From positions 248,001-312,000 of the forward strand of contig NZ_QRDJ01000009.1 of assembly GCF_003385845.1 (NCBI RefSeq): DNA of 64,000 nucleotides, read 5' to 3'. The notes under the pieces were generated by a model. It was not told the origin of the DNA. It ran no database searches and was given only the letters and a program-made list of their open reading frames with translations. This document shows, piece after piece, positions 18,465 to 26,890 of the stretch. How positions within the stretch are numbered: the stretch's first letter is position 1; the number at the start of each line of letters is the position of its first letter. Origin of the DNA: Kushneria indalinina DSM 14324. Its GTDB lineage: Bacteria > Pseudomonadota > Gammaproteobacteria > Pseudomonadales > Halomonadaceae. The translations under genes were made by a program, and so were the position numbers.

Positions 18465-19235
18465 ATGTCTTCTATCGATTTAAACAGCGATCTGGGTGAA
18501 AGCTTCGGTCAGTGGCGCATGGGCGATGACGCCACCATGCTCGGCATCGTCACCAGCGCCAACGTCGCCTGCGGCTTTCACGCCGGGGACCCGGCCGGCA
18601 TATCGCGCACGCTGCAGGCCGCCGCCGAACACGGCGTTACCGTGGGTGCCCATGTCAGCTATCCGGATCTGGTGGGCTTTGGTCGACGCTACATGGATAT
18701 CGCCAGTGATGAGCTGTACGCCGATGTCATCTACCAGATCGGCGCGCTCCAGGGCCTGGCCCGCGCCGCCGGCACGCAGGTGCGCTACGTCAAGCCGCAC
18801 GGCGCGCTCTACAACACCATCGCCCATGACCGGCGCCAGGCCGAGGCCGTGATCGAGGCAATCCGGGACGTGGATGCCTCACTGTTGCTGATGACGCTGG
18901 CAGGCACCCCGCTGGTGGGATGGGCACGCGAGGCCGGTCTGAATACCGCTGCCGAGGCGTTCGCTGATCGTGCCTACAACGCCGATGGCAGCCTGGTGTC
19001 TCGCCGGGAAGCAGGCGCAGTGCTCCATGACGCCGACCGGTGCGCCGAGCGGATGGATCGTCTGGTGCATGAAGGGGTAATCGAGTGCATCGACGGTCAT
19101 GATATCGCCCTCCATGCCGACTCCATCTGCGTCCACGGCGACAGCCCCGGTGCCGTGGCGCTGGCCGAGGCCGTGCGTGCTCGCCTGACCCGGAGCGGCG
19201 TGACGCTCAAGGCCTTTGCAGGCACGCCGTCATGA
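18465..19235 (+). CDS. pxpA: 5-oxoprolinase subunit A (LamB/YcsF family)
   Basis: The protein has 256 residues, the usual size for PxpA. Family signatures are [11 protein letters not shown] at the start, [20 protein letters not shown] and [10 protein letters not shown]. PxpA acts with PxpB and PxpC to hydrolyse 5-oxoproline to glutamate with ATP. It lies 14 bp after the NRAMP-like gene and 40 bp before pxpBC. The adjacent biotin enzyme leaves open that the true substrate is a different lactam or amide. Confidence 0.92.
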   Translation: MSSIDLNSDLGESFGQWRMGDDATMLGIVTSANVACGFHAGDPAGISRTLQAAAEHGVTVGAHVSYPDLVGFGRRYMDIASDELYADVIYQIGALQGLARAAGTQVRYVKPHGALYNTIAHDRRQAEAVIEAIRDVDASLLLMTLAGTPLVGWAREAGLNTAAEAFADRAYNADGSLVSRREAGAVLHDADRCAERMDRLVHEGVIECIDGHDIALHADSICVHGDSPGAVALAEAVRARLTRSGVTLKAFAGTPS

Positions 19236-19275
19236 GCGCTGCCATGAATGCCCTGCCACGCGGTAAGGAGTTCCC

Positions 19276-20880
19276 GTGAGAGTACTTCCCGTCAACCTGA
19301 GCACCCTGCTGGTCGAGCTCGAGGATCTGTCGCAGGCGCTGGGGCTTTTCGATCAGCTCCAGCGCGAGCCGATCGACGGCGTCACCACCATCATCCCGGC
19401 GGCGCGCACCCTGCTGGTCCATTTCATCCCCGCCCGCATCAGCGCCGCGCAGCTTTCCCGGGCGCTCAGGGCCCGCCCGGTCAGCGGCGGCGGCCACCAG
19501 CTCGGCGAGCTGATCGAGATTCCCGTGTGCTACAACGGCGAGGACCTCGACGAGGTGGCCCGACATCTCGACATGAGCACCGATGAGGTCATCCGCCGCC
19601 ACAGCAAACACGAGTATCAGGTCGCCTTTTGCGGCTTTGCGCCGGGATTTGCCTATCTGGCCGGCGGGGCGGGTTTTGACGTGCCCCGGCGCACCTCGCC
19701 GCGCACCCGCATTCCGGCCGGTTCCGTGGCACTGGCCGGTACCTTCAGCGGCATCTACCCCACCGACAGCCCCGGCGGCTGGCAGCTGATCGGCACCACG
19801 CCGCTCGAGATGTGGGACATCCATCGCGAGCCGGCCGCACTGCTCCAGCCCGGCATGCGGGTACGCTTTACTGCCAGCGACGCTTCACCAGAGCGCGTTA
19901 GCGCCAGTGTGCCCATCGATACCACCCGACCCGCAGCGGCTGATGCCACACCCTGTCTGGAAATTCGTCAGCCCGGTCTTCAGAGTCTCTTTCAGGATCT
20001 CGGTCGCGACGGCCAGACCGGCCAGGGCGTCTCCGGCGCCGGCGCGATGGACAAGGGCGCGCTGAGAAGTGCCAACCGAATCGTGGGCAACCCGTCCGAT
20101 GCTGCCGCCATCGAGATCGCCCAGGGCGGGCTGTCGCTGGTCTGCCACCGGCCCGCCATTGTGGCCGTGACCGGCGCCGAGGCCGACGTATCGATCACCA
20201 CTGCCGAGGGCGCGCGCCGCGACGCCGCGCTCTGGTGGCCCATCGAGCTGGCCAAAGGCGACACGCTGCGTCTGGGGACCACCACGGCGGGCGTGCGCGG
20301 CTATCTGGCCCTGCGCGGCGGCTTTGATGTCACACCCGTATTGGGCAGCTGCGCCACCGACACGCTGGCAAAACTCGGCCCGGCGCCGTTACAGCCCGGC
20401 GACACCCTGAGCCCGGCCGGACTGGCGGTCACGGCGCTGTCGCTCAGTGAGTCCGGCGAATTCGATCTGCCCCGCGCCGGCGAGTGCGTCACGCTCGATA
20501 TCGTCATGGGCCCGCGCAGTGACTGGTTCACCGACGAGGCGCTGACCCTTTTGTGTGATCAAAACTGGCAGGTGACGCCGCGCTCCGACCGGGTCGGCAT
20601 TCGACTGGAAGGTGAGCACTCGCTTGCCAGAGCACACCACGGCGAGCTGCCCAGCGAAGGCACGGTCACCGGCGCCCTGCAGGTGCCGGCCAACGGCCAG
20701 CCGGTGCTGTTTCTGGCCGATCATCCGCTGACCGGGGGCTACCCGGTGATCGCCTGCGTGGCCGATCACCATCTGGACCTGGCCGGACAGATTCCGCCCG
20801 GCGCCACCGTTCGCTTCAATCCGATTACCCGTTTCGCACCGCTTGCCGGTGACGACAGCCTGACCGAGGTCACGTCATGA
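19276..20880 (+). CDS. Fused 5-oxoprolinase subunits B and C (KipI-KipA; AHS1-AHS2)
   Basis: The protein has 534 residues. Residues 1 to about 215 form the KipI/PxpB (AHS1) part, with [16 protein letters not shown] and [15 protein letters not shown]. Residues from about 228 form the KipA/PxpC (AHS2) part, with L-F-Q-D-L-G-R-D-G and G-Y-L-A-L-R-G-G-F. Most bacteria encode these separately. The GTG start at 19276 follows TAAGGAG at 6 bp. The same two domains build the carboxyltransferase half of urea carboxylase, which matters because the next gene, overlapping by ATGA, is a biotin carboxylase. Confidence 0.92.
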   Translation: MRVLPVNLSTLLVELEDLSQALGLFDQLQREPIDGVTTIIPAARTLLVHFIPARISAAQLSRALRARPVSGGGHQLGELIEIPVCYNGEDLDEVARHLDMSTDEVIRRHSKHEYQVAFCGFAPGFAYLAGGAGFDVPRRTSPRTRIPAGSVALAGTFSGIYPTDSPGGWQLIGTTPLEMWDIHREPAALLQPGMRVRFTASDASPERVSASVPIDTTRPAAADATPCLEIRQPGLQSLFQDLGRDGQTGQGVSGAGAMDKGALRSANRIVGNPSDAAAIEIAQGGLSLVCHRPAIVAVTGAEADVSITTAEGARRDAALWWPIELAKGDTLRLGTTTAGVRGYLALRGGFDVTPVLGSCATDTLAKLGPAPLQPGDTLSPAGLAVTALSLSESGEFDLPRAGECVTLDIVMGPRSDWFTDEALTLLCDQNWQVTPRSDRVGIRLEGEHSLARAHHGELPSEGTVTGALQVPANGQPVLFLADHPLTGGYPVIACVADHHLDLAGQIPPGATVRFNPITRFAPLAGDDSLTEVTS

Positions 20881-22643
20881 ACGCACCCGACGCTCCCAAC
20901 GCCCCGCACCCGCTGAAAAAGGTGCTGATCGCCAACCGCGGCGAGATCGCGGTGCGCATCATTCATGCCTGTCGCGATTACGGCGTCACCTCGGTGGCGG
21001 TCTACGCCGAGGGCGATCTCGACGCCCTGCATGTCCAGCTGGCCGATGAGGCCTTCGCGCTGGGCGGCGAGCGCCCGGCGGAGAGCTACCTGTCGATCGA
21101 CAGGATTCTGGACGTTGCCCGTCGCGCCGGCGCCGATGCCATTCACCCGGGCTACGGCTTTCTCTCCGAGCGCGCCGATTTCGCCCGCGCCGTGCAACAG
21201 GCGGGCCTGACCTGGATCGGCCCGAGTCCGGACACCATCGACGTGCTGGGTGACAAGGTTCAGGCGCGGCGACTGGCACTCGAAGTGGGCGCCCCACTGG
21301 CCCGCGGCACCGAAGACCCGGTCACCACCGCCGAGGAGGTCGTGGCCTTTGCCGAGGAAGTGGGATTGCCGATCGCCATCAAGGCAGCGTTTGGCGGCGG
21401 TGGACGCGGGCTGCGGGTGGCCTGGCGCATGGATGAGGTCACCGAGAGCTACCACGCCGCGGTGCGCGAGGCCGAGGCCGCCTTCGGCCGCGGCGAGTGC
21501 TTTGTCGAGCAGTATCTCGACCAGCCGCGCCATATCGAAGCCCAGATCATGGGCGATCATCACGGTAACGTGGTGGTGGTCGGCACCCGGGACTGCTCGC
21601 TGCAGCGACGCAACCAGAAGCTCGTCGAGGAGGCCCCGGCCCCGTTTTTAAGCGACGAACAGCGCCAGAGAATCCATCAGGCCGCCCACGATATCGGCAC
21701 CCGGGCCGGCTATGTCAGCGCCGGTACGGTCGAGTTTCTGCTCGGGCGCGACGACACCCTTTCGTTTCTGGAGGTCAACACGCGACTGCAGGTCGAACAC
21801 CCGGTCACCGAGGAGACGGCCGGGGTGGATCTGGTCATCGAGCAGCTGCGCATCGCTGAAGGCCAGCCGCTCTCCTTTACGAAGACGCCGGCGCCCCGCG
21901 GCCACAGCTTCGAATTTCGCATCAACGCCGAAGACGCTGCCAAGGGCTTTCTCCCCACGCCGGGCCCGGTCGAGGCGTTCAGACCGCCCACCGGCGCCGG
22001 CGTGCGCCTGGACACCGGCGTGGAAAGCGGCGGGCGCGTCTCCGGCCATTTCGACTCATTAATGGCCAAGCTGATCGTCACCGGGGCCACGCGCGCCCAG
22101 GCCATTGCCCGGGCGTGCCGGGCCCTTGAGCACTTCGAGATTGACGGCGTGGCCTCCGTTTTGCCCTTTCACCGCGCGGTCATGGCGCACCCGGACTTCA
22201 CCGGTGAGGCAAGGTTTGATGTGCATACCCGCTGGATCGAGACCGTCTTTGATGCCGATGCGCTTGAATGGGGCGCACGTCAACGCCCGAGTACCGAGCC
22301 CGGCATGCTGCACGCCATGATCGACATCGACGGCAAGCGCCACCGTGTCGGTCTGCCCACGGCCCTGCTGCAGCAGCTGGCCCCGAACGGCGCCACCGCC
22401 GCTGTTGAAGAGCCCACTGACGCAAACGCGGGCAGCGTCACCGCCCCCATCAGCGGCACGCTGCTGGCCTGGCAGGTCGAGGACGGCGCCCGGGTCAACG
22501 AGGGCGATGTCATCGCCATCATGGAGGCGATGAAGATGGAAACGCAGATCACGGCCGAGACTGCGGGTACGGTGGCGCTTCGGGCCGAGACGGGGGAAAC
22601 GCTCGAGGCAGGGCATGTGATGGCGCAGATCACCCCGGAGTGA
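20877..22643 (+). CDS. Biotin carboxylase with C-terminal biotin carrier domain
   Basis: The protein has 588 residues. The N-terminal 450 form a biotin carboxylase: [12 protein letters not shown], the ATP-grasp Gly loop A-F-G-G-G-G-R-G, the catalytic [14 protein letters not shown]. The last 75 residues form a biotinyl carrier with the lysine in E-A-M-K-M-E-T. It resembles alpha subunits of acyl-CoA carboxylases but has no acyl-CoA carboxyltransferase partner here. The start codon overlaps the pxpBC stop (ATGA). With the KipI-KipA fusion it has all the parts of a split urea-carboxylase-like enzyme. Confidence 0.9.
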   Translation: MNAPDAPNAPHPLKKVLIANRGEIAVRIIHACRDYGVTSVAVYAEGDLDALHVQLADEAFALGGERPAESYLSIDRILDVARRAGADAIHPGYGFLSERADFARAVQQAGLTWIGPSPDTIDVLGDKVQARRLALEVGAPLARGTEDPVTTAEEVVAFAEEVGLPIAIKAAFGGGGRGLRVAWRMDEVTESYHAAVREAEAAFGRGECFVEQYLDQPRHIEAQIMGDHHGNVVVVGTRDCSLQRRNQKLVEEAPAPFLSDEQRQRIHQAAHDIGTRAGYVSAGTVEFLLGRDDTLSFLEVNTRLQVEHPVTEETAGVDLVIEQLRIAEGQPLSFTKTPAPRGHSFEFRINAEDAAKGFLPTPGPVEAFRPPTGAGVRLDTGVESGGRVSGHFDSLMAKLIVTGATRAQAIARACRALEHFEIDGVASVLPFHRAVMAHPDFTGEARFDVHTRWIETVFDADALEWGARQRPSTEPGMLHAMIDIDGKRHRVGLPTALLQQLAPNGATAAVEEPTDANAGSVTAPISGTLLAWQVEDGARVNEGDVIAIMEAMKMETQITAETAGTVALRAETGETLEAGHVMAQITPE

Positions 22644-22665
22644 TCAATGCGGTCTTCACGGCTTC

Positions 22666-22692
22666 AAGGGGCGCTGCGGCGCCCCTTTTTTA
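22666..22692 (+). terminator. Rho-independent terminator of the pxp/carboxylase operon
   Basis: The stem AAGGGGCGC/GCGCCCCTT closes on TGCG and is followed by a T run. It starts 23 bp after the last stop codon and marks the operon end. Confidence 0.92.
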
Positions 22693-22918
22693 TGGACGGG
22701 CGTTAACCTCAAAACAAGAAAAGTGCCAAAAACGACGCCATATGGTCGTAAAAGCATAATAAATGCTGTGATGTATCTTATTCACACCAAAGATAACACG
22801 AAAGGATTCGCTAACGGCCCCCAACCTGCCAGAGTAAAGAGTGTCCCTGCCTTGTCCTGCATCATTCGGGTCTTAACAGGTGGCTGTCATTTCATGAACC
22901 CTGCGGGAGCTAAAGCAC

Positions 22919-23320
22919 ATGACGAAAGATTCAGCGCCCTCCGACAAGGAGAAGATCCTTCCCCTGCTTGAGGAAACGCTCGATGTCTCTCGTCGTGAGG
23001 TCACCACCGGCAGGGTCAGGGTCAGTACCGAGACGCATGAGCGCACGGAAAGCATCGATGAGATGCTCTCGCAGGCGCGTGTCGAGGTCGACCACGTCGA
23101 GATCAATGAGTATGTCGATGAGATGCCCGACACGCGCCAGGAGGGTGACACCACCATTATTCCTGTCGTCGAGGAAGTCCTGGTGGTGGAGCGGCGCCTG
23201 CGACTGAAGGAAGAAGTGCACGTGCGCCGCGTTCATGATCAGACGCCCTGGCATGAAGAGGTGACGCTGCGCGAGCAGCGCGCCGTGGTAACCCGTCAGG
23301 ACGACGACGTTACCGAGTAG
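22919..23320 (+). CDS. Small DUF2382 (YsnF/AvaK-type) stress protein
   Basis: The protein has 133 residues and is highly charged. It shows the DUF2382 pattern L-P-L-L-E-E-T-L-D-V-S-R-R-E-V-T-T-G-R-V and ends with E-V-T-L-R-E-Q-R-A-V-V-T-R. The mix of acidic and basic residues on beta strands is typical. Such proteins are linked to general stress in other bacteria; no enzymatic function is known. It is followed after 47 bp by a larger paralogue and probably shares its transcript. The 275-bp gap upstream is AT-rich and contains a TATCTT-10-AAGATA inverted repeat. Confidence 0.85.
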   Translation: MTKDSAPSDKEKILPLLEETLDVSRREVTTGRVRVSTETHERTESIDEMLSQARVEVDHVEINEYVDEMPDTRQEGDTTIIPVVEEVLVVERRLRLKEEVHVRRVHDQTPWHEEVTLREQRAVVTRQDDDVTE

Positions 23321-23367
23321 GTTTCACCGGCCCAGGCCGATTCAAGCACGATAAAGGAGTGTATTTC

Positions 23368-24276
23368 ATGGATGAACAACTCGTTGTTGCCGTATACGAC
23401 ACCGAAGCACGCGCCGATGAAGCCATGCAGGACCTGCGTGATTCCGGCATTCCCGAAGAGACCATCAATCGTCATGCTCAGCAGGGTGAAGTGTCCCACG
23501 AGCATCATGAAGAAAAGGAAAAGCCGAGCTTCTGGCAGCGCCTGTTCGGCAAGAGTGACGAAGACACCAGCGATTACGACCGCAACGTTGAACAGGGGGC
23601 GACCGTCATCGCCGTACGCGCACCGATCGCCGACATCGATCGCATCGAAGAGATTCTGGAACGCCACGACCCGGTCGACATCGACGAACAAAGTGGCCAT
23701 CGCCCCGACAATACGCCGGGCACTGCCGGCGCCATGGGTGCAGGTACGGCCGGCGCCATGGGTGCAGGTACGGCCGGCGCCATGGGTGCAGGCACTGCTC
23801 CTGGCGTAGCCCCCGGCGGCGCGGATACCGGCGTTGCCGAACGCGACACTGCTCATACCGATCAGGAAGAGACACTGCCGCTGTCGGAAGAAGAGCTCCG
23901 GGTCGGCAAGCGTGACGTCGAGCGTGGCACCACCCGCGTACGTCGTCACGTGGTCAGCACGCCGGTCGAGGAAGATGTACACCTGCGTGATGAATCGGTC
24001 TCCGTCGAGCGCCGCCCGGTCACCGGTGACCGTCCGGTCAGCGATGCCGACTTCACCGACAAGTCGGTCGAAATGACCGAGACCGATGAAGAAGCCGTGG
24101 TCAGCAAGGAAGCGCACGTGCGCGAGGAAGTGGCCGTTCGCAAGGACGTCGGTGAGCACACCGAGCACGTCAGCGACGAAGTCCGCCATCACGAAGTCGA
24201 TATCGACGATACCGACGGCACGCATCGTGATGACCCGGCCCATCATGACGACACGCTGGACCCCAAAAAGCGCTGA
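23368..24276 (+). CDS. YsnF-type stress protein with general-stress N-domain and DUF2382 C-domain
   Basis: The protein has 302 residues. The N-terminal 110 residues resemble the general-stress-protein-17M/YflT-like fold (V-A-V-Y-D-T-E-A-R-A-D-E-A, V-I-A-V-R-A-P). A Gly/Ala/Met linker of three direct repeats follows, then the DUF2382 domain (L-P-L-S-E-E-E-L-R-V-G-K-R) and a very acidic, His-rich tail. The ATG at 23368 follows AAAGGAG. The strong charge fits a soluble protein of a salt-adapted cell. Function unknown; stress association is by family. Confidence 0.85.
   Translation: MDEQLVVAVYDTEARADEAMQDLRDSGIPEETINRHAQQGEVSHEHHEEKEKPSFWQRLFGKSDEDTSDYDRNVEQGATVIAVRAPIADIDRIEEILERHDPVDIDEQSGHRPDNTPGTAGAMGAGTAGAMGAGTAGAMGAGTAPGVAPGGADTGVAERDTAHTDQEETLPLSEEELRVGKRDVERGTTRVRRHVVSTPVEEDVHLRDESVSVERRPVTGDRPVSDADFTDKSVEMTETDEEAVVSKEAHVREEVAVRKDVGEHTEHVSDEVRHHEVDIDDTDGTHRDDPAHHDDTLDPKKR
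23719..23790 (+). repeat. Three 24-bp in-frame direct repeats (G-T-A-G-A-M-G-A linker)
   Basis: The unit GGTACGGCCGGCGCCATGGG plus TGCA is repeated three times, units 2 and 3 being identical. It encodes an 8-residue Gly/Ala/Met linker between the two domains of the DUF2382 protein. A copy-number change would shift linker length by eight residues without breaking the frame. Confidence 0.9.
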
Positions 24277-24314
24277 TCCTGTTTTTGCGTTATCCAGGAC
24301 GCCTCGGCGTCATC

Positions 24315-24346
24315 AAAACCCCGGTGGCAGGCCACCGGGGTTTTTT
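24315..24346 (+). terminator. Rho-independent terminator after the DUF2382 pair
   Basis: A 13-bp stem AAAACCCCGGTGG/CCACCGGGGTTTT around CAGG is followed by more T residues. It may work in both directions, since the convergent Lrp gene ends 36 bp downstream. Confidence 0.93.
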
Positions 24347-24381
24347 GTGTCTGCCTGTTTTTAATGACGGCATGATCGGCC

Positions 24382-24885
24382 TCAGGAATTGCCCGCGGCG
24401 TCCCCCAGCAGCGTGCGCAGCGGCAGCTGCTCCTTGACGATGGGAGACTTGATTACGATGTAACTGAAGTACTTTTCAATGCCGATCTCGCGCTCGATCA
24501 GCGCCTCCATCACGCTTTGATAGTGGGTAATACTGCGCGCGATAAAGCGCAGCAGATAGTCATAGCCACCGCTGATCAGATGACACTCCATCAGCTCATC
24601 AATCTCGCGAACGCTCTGCTCAAAGCGCAGAAAATCCTCACGTCGGTGATCCGACAGCGTCACCTCGGTAAAGACGGTCACGCTCTCCATCATTCTGGCC
24701 AGATCAAGGCGCGCCTGAAACGAGGTGATATAGCCGGCGGCCTCCAGACGCTTGACCCGCTGCAGGCAGGGGCTGGGAGAGAGGCCGACGGCGTCGGCCA
24801 GGTGCACGTTGGTCATGCGACCATCGTTTTGCAGCTGCACCAGGATATTGATATCGATGCGATCGAGTCGAACGGAACCCACCAT
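24382..24885 (-). CDS. Lrp/AsnC-family transcriptional regulator
   Basis: The protein has 167 residues. The N-terminal helix-turn-helix reads L-D-R-I-D-I-N-I-L-V-Q-L-Q-N-D-G-R and L-A-D-A-V-G-L-S-P-S-P-C-L-Q-R-V-K-R-L-E. The C-terminal RAM/AsnC ligand domain contains C-H-L-I-S-G-G-Y-D-Y-L-L-R. Such regulators form octamers and respond to amino acids. The gene is 71 bp from the same-strand HAD-like gene upstream, but no clear target can be named. Confidence 0.92.
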   Translation of the reverse strand: MVGSVRLDRIDINILVQLQNDGRMTNVHLADAVGLSPSPCLQRVKRLEAAGYITSFQARLDLARMMESVTVFTEVTLSDHRREDFLRFEQSVREIDELMECHLISGGYDYLLRFIARSITHYQSVMEALIEREIGIEKYFSYIVIKSPIVKEQLPLRTLLGDAAGNS

Positions 24886-24956
24886 GAAGCGCCCTTTTTG
24901 TTGTGCATTCGGGCCCGCCTGCTGCTGCCAGAGTGCGGGGGTGTCGCTTCACCTGT

Positions 24957-25613
24957 CTAAAGGATTTCACGACGCAGGGCAAGCTGGTGGGCGCCAATGA
25001 AATCGCTCAACGACGCAAACTGCCACGCTGTCTCCGTTTTCAGAGGCGAGCGCGCAGGCATCGAGCGCACGATGCGACAATAACCCGCACGACACGACAC
25101 CGGAGGTGATCCGGCGCTCAGCAAGAGCACTTCCGGATCCCTGGCGATGTCATGAATGGCCGCCCTGGATGCCACAAAACTGCCGCAGGCCTGTTGCTCA
25201 TGAGTGGCCAGTCCGATGCGCGCGTCCAGGGCGGCAAACTCACGCTCATTGAGCGAGCTCACCACGGTGAGCCGATAGAACTTGCGCAGATAATGAATCG
25301 CCCCCGGGGCATCTTCATACAGCGTGCCGGCATCCACCGTCCCGGCAAAGGCGATACCGGCCTGCCAGTCCCCCTCGACCTCCCATCGATCGGCCAGCGC
25401 ACAGTAGGCAATGCAGTGGGCCGACACCGTGTTCATGTCGGCATCGGTCAGCGCATGCAGGGCGTGAAAATACTCGGTCAGCACCGTCTCCGGCGCGGGC
25501 GGCTCGCGCATCTGTGCCAGCAGTGGCGACAGCCCCTCGACAATCCTGCTGTCGCGGTCCATCAACACGCCGTGTGCGGCAATGCACAGTCTCGGGTAAT
25601 CGGTCAGCTGCAT
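24957..25613 (-). CDS. HAD-like protein related to type II haloacid dehalogenases, lacking the catalytic Asp
   Basis: The protein has 218 residues and aligns by eye with type II HAD hydrolases such as the one at 35086-35760. The motif I position reads I-A-A-H-G-V-L where active relatives have F-D-C-Y-G-T-L, so the nucleophilic Asp is Ala. Motif II keeps a Ser (V-V-S-S-L-N-E-R-E). The protein therefore looks catalytically dead or changed in function. It lies upstream of the Lrp gene on the same strand. A ligand-binding or regulatory role is possible but not shown. Confidence 0.65.
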   Translation of the reverse strand: MQLTDYPRLCIAAHGVLMDRDSRIVEGLSPLLAQMREPPAPETVLTEYFHALHALTDADMNTVSAHCIAYCALADRWEVEGDWQAGIAFAGTVDAGTLYEDAPGAIHYLRKFYRLTVVSSLNEREFAALDARIGLATHEQQACGSFVASRAAIHDIARDPEVLLLSAGSPPVSCRAGYCRIVRSMPARSPLKTETAWQFASLSDFIGAHQLALRREIL

Positions 25614-25922
25614 CCCTTGATGCTCCTCTTCACCTGGTCGGTCGCGTGCCCGTCATGGGCGGGCCTCTCTGTCATGCCCTCCAGCCTACGCCGCCTGCAA
25701 CCTCAGGTGACGCGCGTATTTCGCCCTGTCGCCGCCGATCGCGCCGAATCCGATGGGCTGCACGGCATGATCCACTGGCAGCTTTAGTGACAGCGCAATC
25801 TGCGCTCAATCCCCCGCAATTCGCACCATTTACGCCGCCGATAGCGCCACAACGATATCGCGTGCGCCGCGATCCGGGGCACGATAGGGACCCCACCAAT
25901 GACGACTGCGAGGCATCCTGTC
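25614..25922. other. Gap between the divergent HAD-like and GhrA-type genes
   Basis: No gene or convincing promoter pair is visible. The only structure noted is GCCC-GTCAT-GGGC near 25647, which is too short to interpret. Confidence 0.4.
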
Positions 25923-26849
25923 ATGGCACTGCTGTATAAATCCGACCCCGAGCGCGGCCGGCGCTGGCAGGCGCTGTTTGCCGAGCACGCCCCGGATATC
26001 GAGTTTCGCCAGTGGCCCAATATCGGCAACCCCGATGAGATCCGCCACCTGCTGGCCTGGCAGCCGCCGGAGGATATTGCCGCCCTGCTGCCCAACCTCG
26101 AGGTGCTCTTTGCCACCTCCGCCGGTATCGATCAGTTCGACACATCAATACTGCCCGAAGCACTGCCCGTGGTGCGCATGCTCGACCCCGCCATCGAACA
26201 GGGCATGATCGAGTACGCCACCTTTGCCACGCTGTGGCTGCATCGCCACATGGCCGACTACGTACGTCAGCAGCGCCAGCATCAGTGGCAGGCCCACATG
26301 ATCACGCCCGCCGGCGAACGGCGCCTCGGCATTCTGGGGCTGGGCCAGCTCGGCGGCGCGATCGCGCAACATCTGAAGGAATACGGCTTTCAGGTCAGCG
26401 GCTGGTCGCGCACATCGCGCGAACTCCCCGGAATCACCACTTATGCCGGCGCCGAGCAACTGAAAGCGTTTCTGGGAGAATGCGACATTCTGATCTGTGT
26501 GCTGCCACTGACCGATGAGACCCGCGGCATGCTCGCTCAAACATTGTTTGAGCATCTGCCGCCGGGTGCGGCGCTGATCAACATGGGCCGCGGCGATCAT
26601 CTGGTGGAGGCCGACCTGACGGCAGCACTGGCGACAGGGCAGCTCTCCGGCGCAGTGCTGGATGTACTGCGCGAGGAGCCACCGGCAGAAGATCATCCCT
26701 TCTGGCAGAACCCGTGCATTCTCATGACGCCCCATGTCGGCGCCATGACCCAGCCCGAGACCGCCTTCCCGGTGCTTCTGGACAATCTGCGGCGTCATCA
26801 GCGTGGTGAAATGATGCTCGGACGCGTGGATCGACAGCGCGGCTACTGA
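25923..26849 (+). CDS. ghrA: Glyoxylate/hydroxypyruvate reductase A-type 2-hydroxyacid dehydrogenase
   Basis: The protein has 308 residues from the preferred ATG at 25923 (GAGG 9 bp upstream); an in-frame ATG at 25899 would add eight residues. The NAD(P) loop is G-I-L-G-L-G-Q-L-G-G-A-I-A, followed by V-L-P-L-T-D-E-T-R-G, N-M-G-R-G-D-H-L-V-E and the catalytic His region T-P-H-V-G-A-M-T-Q-P. This is the GhrA branch of D-2-hydroxyacid dehydrogenases, which reduces glyoxylate and hydroxypyruvate. It converges on the aldehyde dehydrogenase gene. Confidence 0.88.
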   Translation: MALLYKSDPERGRRWQALFAEHAPDIEFRQWPNIGNPDEIRHLLAWQPPEDIAALLPNLEVLFATSAGIDQFDTSILPEALPVVRMLDPAIEQGMIEYATFATLWLHRHMADYVRQQRQHQWQAHMITPAGERRLGILGLGQLGGAIAQHLKEYGFQVSGWSRTSRELPGITTYAGAEQLKAFLGECDILICVLPLTDETRGMLAQTLFEHLPPGAALINMGRGDHLVEADLTAALATGQLSGAVLDVLREEPPAEDHPFWQNPCILMTPHVGAMTQPETAFPVLLDNLRRHQRGEMMLGRVDRQRGY

Positions 26850-26890
26850 GGCCGCGACCGGCCCGGCAGGCACCGGGCCGATCGATAGCG

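Noticed and set aside
22723-22971. Possible small protein upstream of the DUF2382 genes
   Set aside because: It overlaps the start of the DUF2382 gene, has no ribosome binding site and no recognisable feature.
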